Of a DNA stretch of 64,000 nt, positions 58,377-64,000 are shown piece after piece. Both the position numbers and the translations under genes were made by a program. Where the stretch lies: assembly GCA_015680685.1 (NCBI GenBank), contig MNCI01022757.1:384300-448299 (forward strand). The letters run 5' to 3'. The notes below the pieces were generated by a model, which was given only the letters and a program-made list of their open reading frames with translations, was not told the DNA's origin and ran no database searches. Within the stretch, counting starts at the first letter, position 1, and each line of letters starts with the position of its first letter. Origin of the DNA: Gnetum montanum (Eukaryota; Streptophyta; Gnetopsida; Gnetales; Gnetaceae).

Positions 58377-58919
58377 TCAGTGAGAGCCAACTAATAATTT
58401 GGTTGTACTGTGCATTAGTCTTCCTTGAAATTGACAAATCTTTGCTTTTTCCCAAGCAACTTCTGGGTCCAGACTAATTCCATCTTCAATCAGTCTACTA
58501 TCTAACAATGTAACTACATATTCTACGCCAATATCATAATTAAACTTTGGACTAACCATTATATCTATTTGGCCTAAGTGCACATAATTATGACCTTACT
58601 TTTTCCACCTTTCAATTTCATCTTCAGTGAACATGGGCAAGAAAACTGGGTGAATGCCCTTACCTTTGATATCCAATAGGGCTTTTGTTTGCTTGATGGA
58701 TGTTGATAACCTAGCCGAGAAAGTGTTGGCGAAGTTGTAAATGGCATCCTTTGGAATTTTTGGAAGTTGAATATCTTTGTGTCTAGAGGACAAAAAGGAC
58801 TTCTTCTTTTTCATTGCTTCAGCAAAGGGTAGGATGTCATGTTGAGCTTCTGAAAGTTTGCTAGATGGTGATGGCTCATCTTCGGTCAGTTGAACACTGT
58901 TCAATCTGAACATATGCAA
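58377..58919 (-). pseudogene. Movement-protein-like viral ORF
   Basis: Open frames 58596-58919 and 58377-58583 are one frame separated by a single TAA. The second part (LGQIDIMVSPKF, then LLDSR and a later AKICQFQGRL) resembles the core of 30K-superfamily movement proteins of caulimovirids, including the Asp-Ser-Arg near the conserved Asp position. Movement proteins open plasmodesmata for cell-to-cell spread. The call rests on layout and short motifs from memory, so moderate confidence. Confidence 0.5.
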
Positions 58920-59003
58920 CCGATGCTATATTTCTCCATCTGCTTCATAGTACTCATCTATGTCTTCATCATACTACACTTCTACTTCATCCTGGTCTTC
59001 TAT

Positions 59004-59868
59004 CTATTGCTGAACTAACATATTGAAGAGCTGAAATCTAAATCTTCGATCTTCTTCAACTTGTATTTGTTCTTCTATTTCTTCATCATAAACAGGACTA
59101 GCATCTTCATCATAAAATCTTACTGATCCTTCAGCAATTCTTTCTAAAATAAGTCTATCTTCTTCTTCAATAGGACTCGGATCAAGGTTTAAGTCTGGGA
59201 TGGTAGGAATAACATGAGAGGTTGAGGTTGTTGGAGGGTACATATAGCTATATCCATATTTGTCTATGGATTCAATTTGGGTCATAGGGATTGGTTCAGG
59301 TTCTTGTGAAGATTCAGATTCATCAAATAATTCTTCAATTTCAAAGATTACTCGAGGGTTTGTGGAAGTTAAAGGTAACAAGGGTAAGTCTGGCTCTGGG
59401 CAAAGACTGAAAATAGAATTTGAGCAAAATAAAGAGCTTCTAGGGACTTCGCGAACCATTAGGTTAGGGGTAGACACATAATAAGTTTCCATGGACCAGT
59501 AATATTTAGATAACAAAGAAATTCTTTCTTCAGCAGGTTTTGCTAAAATATCCCAATATAAAGCACCAAAACTATTTGGACACATGTACCTGTGATTTTT
59601 ATCAAAGAGAGTTTCTATGATTGAAGCAATATTGTCTGCTTACATCTGCTCTACTTTCCATTCAAGAGCATACCAAAGATCTTCAGAAGCGTAATACCAT
59701 TGAGGCCATCTTTCATGGCTGGTGACCGCATCATTCTCAAACTGACTATCTAACAAGGCTCTGATACCAGATTGGGGTGTGACTCCATGAGCCACGGCTA
59801 GTGCATGCAATGCTTGTCTCAAGGTTATGTGAAACCTAGTAGGGCTATCAAAATGCAGCTATTCCTAC
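59004..59868 (-). pseudogene. 5' viral ORF of unknown function, spanning the primer site
   Basis: The open frame 59004-59585 (193 residues) joins the frame 59640-59822 in register with one in-frame TAA at about 59640. The frame stays open upstream to about 59868 and contains no ATG until residue 60 or so, so its true start is unknown. The second half is acidic (clusters of Asp/Glu). The primer binding site is translated in this frame as Gly-Ile-Arg-Ala. I recognise no domain. It precedes the movement-protein-like ORF. Confidence 0.6.
59757..59769 (-). other. Viral primer binding site (tRNA-Met)
   Basis: Minus-strand TGGTATCAGAGCC matches the plant initiator tRNA-Met primer site used by caulimovirids to start minus-strand DNA synthesis. 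It is intact. Confidence 0.9.
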
Positions 59869-59869
59869 C

Positions 59870-60857
59870 TTGGGCATGATCCATATGACTCAGTAGGCCA
59901 TATCAAATCCATGATATAGCATCGAAGCTCAACGTCAACCATGTGCACTTCTCTCTCGGCTCTTCTCAGTTAGGAGATATCAGACTATTCTCCTAGCCAA
60001 ACTTCTGATCGTTCCTTACCTAAACGCAACCAATTCGGGCAACTACTGATTAGGGTACACCTAATAAAGAGAAAATTGGCTACGACACCAGAGTTCTCAT
60101 GAAGGACACAACAAAAGCGGATTTCAGAGTGCTAGGGCAACGAATTTTTCAAGAAGCATTAAACCAAAACCAATGAAGATGCACATCCAAGAAATTGCAA
60201 CTGAAAGACACCATATTATTTCCTCCAAACTCATTGCATAGTAGAAAACTTACAGAAAACCTTAAAACATTTTTCTTTCTTACTGACTTTCTTACTCTCT
60301 ATTGCATACCTACTATTGCATACATTTGCATCCATACACACACTAGGTCTGGCCTCTTATTTATAGCATTTGAGGTAGGGGTTGGCATACAAACCATGCC
60401 AATGACTCGTCATACTTATCTAGCTCACACATATCTAGATAACTATTACAGACATGACTTAGACATGACTCACCATCCTTATCTCTTAGATGGCTTTTAA
60501 GATGGCATGGTGAACAGAAAAATTTTTCCTACGTGCTTGGTTACAATCAAGACATTCCTTGATTAGTTTGGACAATTCGGATAAGACATGAACTGGTGCT
60601 GATGACGACACTTCTTCAGGCGGTGGTAACGATTTTGGAACAACTTGCTCATTTTCGTACCAAGTGGTTTCCTAAAAGAGATTGATTCTTTGAAATGAAT
60701 GACACAGCTTGGATTCCCATCCATTTGATTCAATGACATGGTTGATGTAGTTTCTGGCATTGTCATTTGGAAACAAAGGTCTTCAGATAAGCAAGATATT
60801 ATTAAGCACTTCCATCTACAATAGATGTGTCAGGATTCTTAACTCAAGGTGGCTCCA
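59870..60857 (-). promoter_or_regulatory. Viral intergenic region with promoter
   Basis: Lies between RNase H and the primer site, where caulimovirids carry the pregenomic RNA promoter and leader. A TATA box, TATAAATA followed by AGAGGCC, is at 60358-60365 on the minus strand, about 590 bases before the primer site, a leader length in the caulimovirid range. Small frames here are not conserved-looking. Confidence 0.6.
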
Positions 60858-61345
60858 TCATAGATTGTTGATGACACAATCTATTCTTCTTGCCATGTTA
60901 ATGAACAAATCGAGTGTTGGATATTGTTTGGTAATACTCATTGTTGATTCTTGAGGGAAAAACCTGGGAATGTGGCAACACCATCTAACACAGTCTTCTA
61001 AATTGGTAAGTGGCCATGATAGCCAATCATCTGCGTCTTGTAGAGGATTCTGTGAACTACTACTTCCTTCAAGCTGCAGCATCTTGATTTGAGCTTGCGG
61101 CTTTAATTCTCTAGGAAGAGCATTAGGTAGGAAATTTACTGGACCTGGAATTCTTTCAACGAAAAATTGATATTGTGCTAACAGGAATTGCCACCAAGAA
61201 AATCTATGTAACTTGGGAGAAGGTGTGATTTTTCTCCTTAATAAGGCTGCAAGGTTAGTTGAATCAGTTCTTAAGATAAACAAACCTTCGGTCAAGTAAA
61301 TGTGAAATTTCTCTAAACCTCTGACTGCTGCTAATATCTCCTTTT
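60858..61345 (-). pseudogene. Viral RNase H domain
   Basis: The frame 60858-61295 begins with the core FILRTDSTNLAALLR, continues with HRFSWWQFLLAQYQF and ERIPGPVNFLPNALPREL, the usual caulimovirid RNase H C-terminal half, and ends in a tail of about 60 residues. The domain removes the RNA template during reverse transcription. Upstream residues to 61345 are readable across stops. Confidence 0.8.
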
Positions 61346-62335
61346 CTACAGGCTAGTAATTTAACTCATGTTTGTGAAATGCACTCGATGCATAAGCACA
61401 AATTTCTTTTTCATTATATGGACATTTTCTTAATAAAATGGTGGCCCATGCATCAAAGCTGGCATTGGTATTAAGTACAAATGGACCTTTGATGATAGGA
61501 GTGAGTGGCGGCAAATTCTGGGATTTTAGCTTTAGCTGAATAACTTAATCTGAAGTCTTTTTTGTCCATACAAAAGGGAGTTGGTTCTTGCACCATCTTA
61601 CTTCTATAGTTTTATCTGAAAACCTATCAATATATTTAGAGACATAATTAACACAACCTCAAAACCTTAAACATTTCTCCTTGTTCTCAAGGAGATATGG
61701 AAACTAGTTGATTTTTAGAAGGACATGAGGCTACATGTAGATTTTTCCATCTTTAATCTGAACTTCTAAAAATTGAATTTCTCTTTTACCGATTTGAAAC
61801 TTATGAGGATATTTTGATAATCCTATTCCATGCTACTTACACATGCTTGCAAACTATTTTAAATGGTTGACATGAGCTTCCATTGACTCAGAAAATATAA
61901 GGAAATCATCAATATAATTTGCAATAAATTCATGATACTTCCCAAAAACTACATCCATGCGATGTTGAAACTATGAGGGAGCATTCTTCAAACTGAATGG
62001 CATGACTATCCATCCGTATAATCCTTGTGGAGTACTGAAGGCCTTTTTGTGAATATCTTCCTCTGATATCTTAATCTGATGATACCCACTTTTACAGTTG
62101 AATTTGTTGAAGTAGGATTTTATTACAACTTTGTGAATTAGGCTTTCCTTGTTGGGTAACGACCATTTGACATCTATGGTTGCTACATTCAATGGAATGT
62201 AGTTTATAACCATTCTTGCTTTACCTCTTTTAACTTCTACATAATTTCGGACAATAAAACTAGCACAAGAATAATTATACTATGATGGTCAGATTAGATC
62301 TTTCTTCAGAGATTCTTTAACCTGTTTGGCCATTT
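61346..62335 (-). pseudogene. Viral reverse transcriptase (main copy)
   Basis: The open part 61971-62213 carries PLPNKESL, YHQIKISEEDIHKKAF and the VMPF-LKNAPS block. The polymerase active site Tyr-Ile-Asp-Asp is intact at 61905-61916. The text upstream to about 62335 fits the segment before RT motif 1. The stretch from 61346 to 61900 is interrupted. 61840-62242 is duplicated at 62489-62891. Confidence 0.8.
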
Positions 62336-62488
62336 ATTCTGTGTCTGGAGGATTGAGCAAATTTTTTTGCTTTGGACGAGAATATTATGTACTATTGGAA
62401 TATAGGCAACTAGACTATCTTTATCCCAAAATTCTAAAGGATGTTTATAACAACATGACTAAAGTTCTTGAAAACATGGAACTAACCT
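62243..62488 (-). other. Sequence between the two RT copies
   Basis: About 90 bases next to the main RT copy continue it upstream; the rest (62336-62488) is probably viral polyprotein but no motif is seen. Confidence 0.4.
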
Positions 62489-62918
62489 CACATGCTTGCA
62501 AACTATTTTAAATGGTTTATATGATCTTCCATTGACTCAAAAAATATAAGGAAATCATCAATATAATTTGCAATAAGTTCATGATACTTCCTGAAAACTA
62601 CATCCATGCGATGTTGAAACTATGAGGGAGCATTCTTCAGACCGAATGGCATGACTGTCCATTCGTATAATCCTTGTGGAGTACTGAAGGAAATTTTGTG
62701 AATATCTTCCTCTGATATCTTACTCTGATGATACCTACTTTTATAGTCGAATTTGTTGAAGTAGGATTTGACTGCAACTTTCTGAATTAGGCTTTCCTTG
62801 TTGGGTAGTGGCCATTTGACGTCTATGGTTACTGCATTCAATGGAATGTAGATTATAGCCATTCTTGCTTTGCCTCTTTTGACTTCTACATTGGTTTCCA
62901 TGTTGAACTCACCAATAG
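62489..62918 (-). pseudogene. Second, partial copy of the viral RT
   Basis: 62489-62891 is a 403-bp direct repeat of 61840-62242 without length change. It also has an intact Tyr-Ile-Asp-Asp site (62554-62565). The first dozen or so residues of its open frame (62958 down to about 62919) are not RT: they come from the antisense of an inverted RNase H fragment. Confidence 0.8.
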
Positions 62919-63111
62919 AGATATTAGCAATAGTCAGAGGTTTATAGAAATTCCACATTTACCTGATCGAAGGTCCATTTATCTTAAGAACTAATTCAGC
63001 TAACCTTGTAACCTTATTAAGGAGAAAAATCACATCTTCTCCCAAGTTACAAATATTTGCCTAGTGGCAATTCCTGTTAGCACAATATCAGTTTTCTATT
63101 GAAAGAATTCC
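62919..63111 (+). pseudogene. Inverted fragment of viral RNase H
   Basis: The plus strand matches the reverse complement of 61147-61341 over about 193 bases (ILRTNSANLVTLLRRKI, FLLAQYQF, ERIP). It joins the second RT copy tail to head in opposite orientation, so viral pieces were rearranged at or after integration. Confidence 0.8.
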
Positions 63112-64000
63112 TATTGGCTGATATTGGCTGGAAGAGGTTTCCCTTTGAGAAATGACTGAAATAAGAGCAGAGATCTCTTAGGCTACGAATATGGCCCCTC
63201 ATGTGATGCCCCTCTAACTGTGGCGTAAGTCAGCATATCTCCATAGACCTGGTTCCATCCTACAACCTGTTCAATCCTTAAAACTAATAATACATAGTTA
63301 CATACACATGTATAGAAGCCAAGAATAAAAAATTCTTAATTAATTAAGCATGATTGACTTTTTTTAGTACCATTATATTGCCTAATTTTCCTTAAACCAA
63401 ACTCTGTAAGAGATCGTGGTAGGCAGTTGCATAGAAAATGATAGATTATTTATAAGCATGCATGTTCCTGTTAGAGGAATCACCAAATCCTAGTCTCCAT
63501 TGAAAACAAAAAATACAATTTAATTGTATGAGTAGCCTATGTGTTTGGAACTTTGGGAACTGATTGATGGGGATGTTGAGTTCTGGACCTACATTACTTG
63601 TAAACTAGAACTCTTATGCCAGACAAAAGCAAACAACCTACGATAGGGATTGTGGGGATCTCAAGATTTAGATTGTCGTATACAACAACTTTTATACACA
63701 ATGATCAGACATGCTCATCAGAATTCATCCTAAAAATACATGTTTGTTAGTGTTGGAGGTTGAGTGAAATTTACTGGCTACAGGGCTACCATTTTTTGAT
63801 AGGATGAACCAGGCGAGCATGGAGGGCTTTCTACACAAATTCCATGTTCAGATACATTGTTGCTTCATCTTGAATACAAACATCTAGCTGAGCTATGTCC
63901 TTTTTAGCCATTACCTGCAGCAATTCAATTATTCGGTTTAAAACCCATGATCAAAATTTAATGTACTCAACATCCAGCTAAGCTATGTCCTTTTCAGTCA
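63112..64000. other. Unassigned sequence at the window end
   Basis: No viral or retrotransposon domain recognised. A 30-base sequence at 63881-63910 (catctagctgagctatgtcc...) recurs at 63971-64000 with few changes, giving a 90-base spacing. May be host DNA or an unrecognised viral or element part. Confidence 0.4.

Larger units (their letters stand above)
57238..63111 (-). mobile_element. Endogenous pararetrovirus (caulimovirid) relic
   Basis: On the minus strand: partial duplicated RT, RT, RNase H, a promoter-bearing intergenic region, tRNA-Met primer site, a 5' ORF and a movement-protein-like ORF continuing to 57238. This is the caulimovirid order read across the circular-genome junction. 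No LTRs and no integrase, as expected. The genus is unproven; a florendovirus-type virus is a reasonable guess from the long fused frames. Many stops and shifts; not functional. Confidence 0.8.

Noticed and set aside
59260-59481. Plus-strand Ser/Gly-rich frame
   Set aside because: Shadow of the acidic part of the viral ORF on the minus strand.

Overview
The window is plant nuclear DNA made almost entirely of old, nested LTR retrotransposons plus one endogenous pararetrovirus. It is AT-rich. Reading frames are cut by stops and shifts, the Ty3/gypsy types seen (Athila-like with a tRNA-Asp primer site, Tat-like with 3' minisatellites) are plant lineages, and a tRNA-Met-primed caulimovirid relic points to a flowering plant. 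I cannot name the species. I recognise no intact host gene, tRNA or rRNA. Most elements carry C-to-T/G-to-A changes typical of decay of methylated DNA.

Layout. (1) 1-8542: minus-strand Athila-like element A (IN, RT, PR, gag, PBS, 5' LTR); its 3' LTR lies left of the window. (2) 8785-14434: relative B, minus strand, truncated inside RNase H. (3) 14435-17444: AT-rich DNA with a short tandem array, a decayed unidentified frame and a weak Copia-like primer site. (4) 17445-35351: minus-strand Tat-like element F, broken up by element C (18052-25014, a complete Athila-like insertion with matching GTGTG duplications inside the F LTR) and element D (26859-33029, a 6.2-kb deletion derivative in the F 3' region). 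F ends in its RNase H at 35351. (5) 35352 onward: plus-strand Tat-like element G with LTR, PBS, gag and PR, then a minisatellite and a multi-exon gene on the opposite strand (about 45.33-41.72 kb). (6) 45824-54098: minus-strand element E inserted there. E itself holds a younger head-to-head LTR inverted repeat at 50355-51477. (7) 54099-57237: LTR-like relics, a minisatellite and a plus-strand RT/RNase H, possibly the second half of G. (8) 57238 to about 63111: rearranged pararetrovirus, mainly minus strand (RT, RNase H, promoter region, PBS, 5' ORF, movement-protein-like ORF), with a 403-bp direct repeat of RT and an inverted RNase H fragment. (9) 63112-64000: unassigned.

The order of events can be read from the nesting: F is the oldest Tat-like copy and was hit by C, D and G; E then entered G; the inverted LTR pair entered E. 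Most striking are the antisense intron-bearing gene in G, the possible PR-minisatellite-gene-minisatellite-RT order in G, the palindrome-rich U3 regions of both LTR families, and the viral primer site lying inside an open frame. All gene calls are by eye from translations and repeat comparisons within the window; no database was searched.
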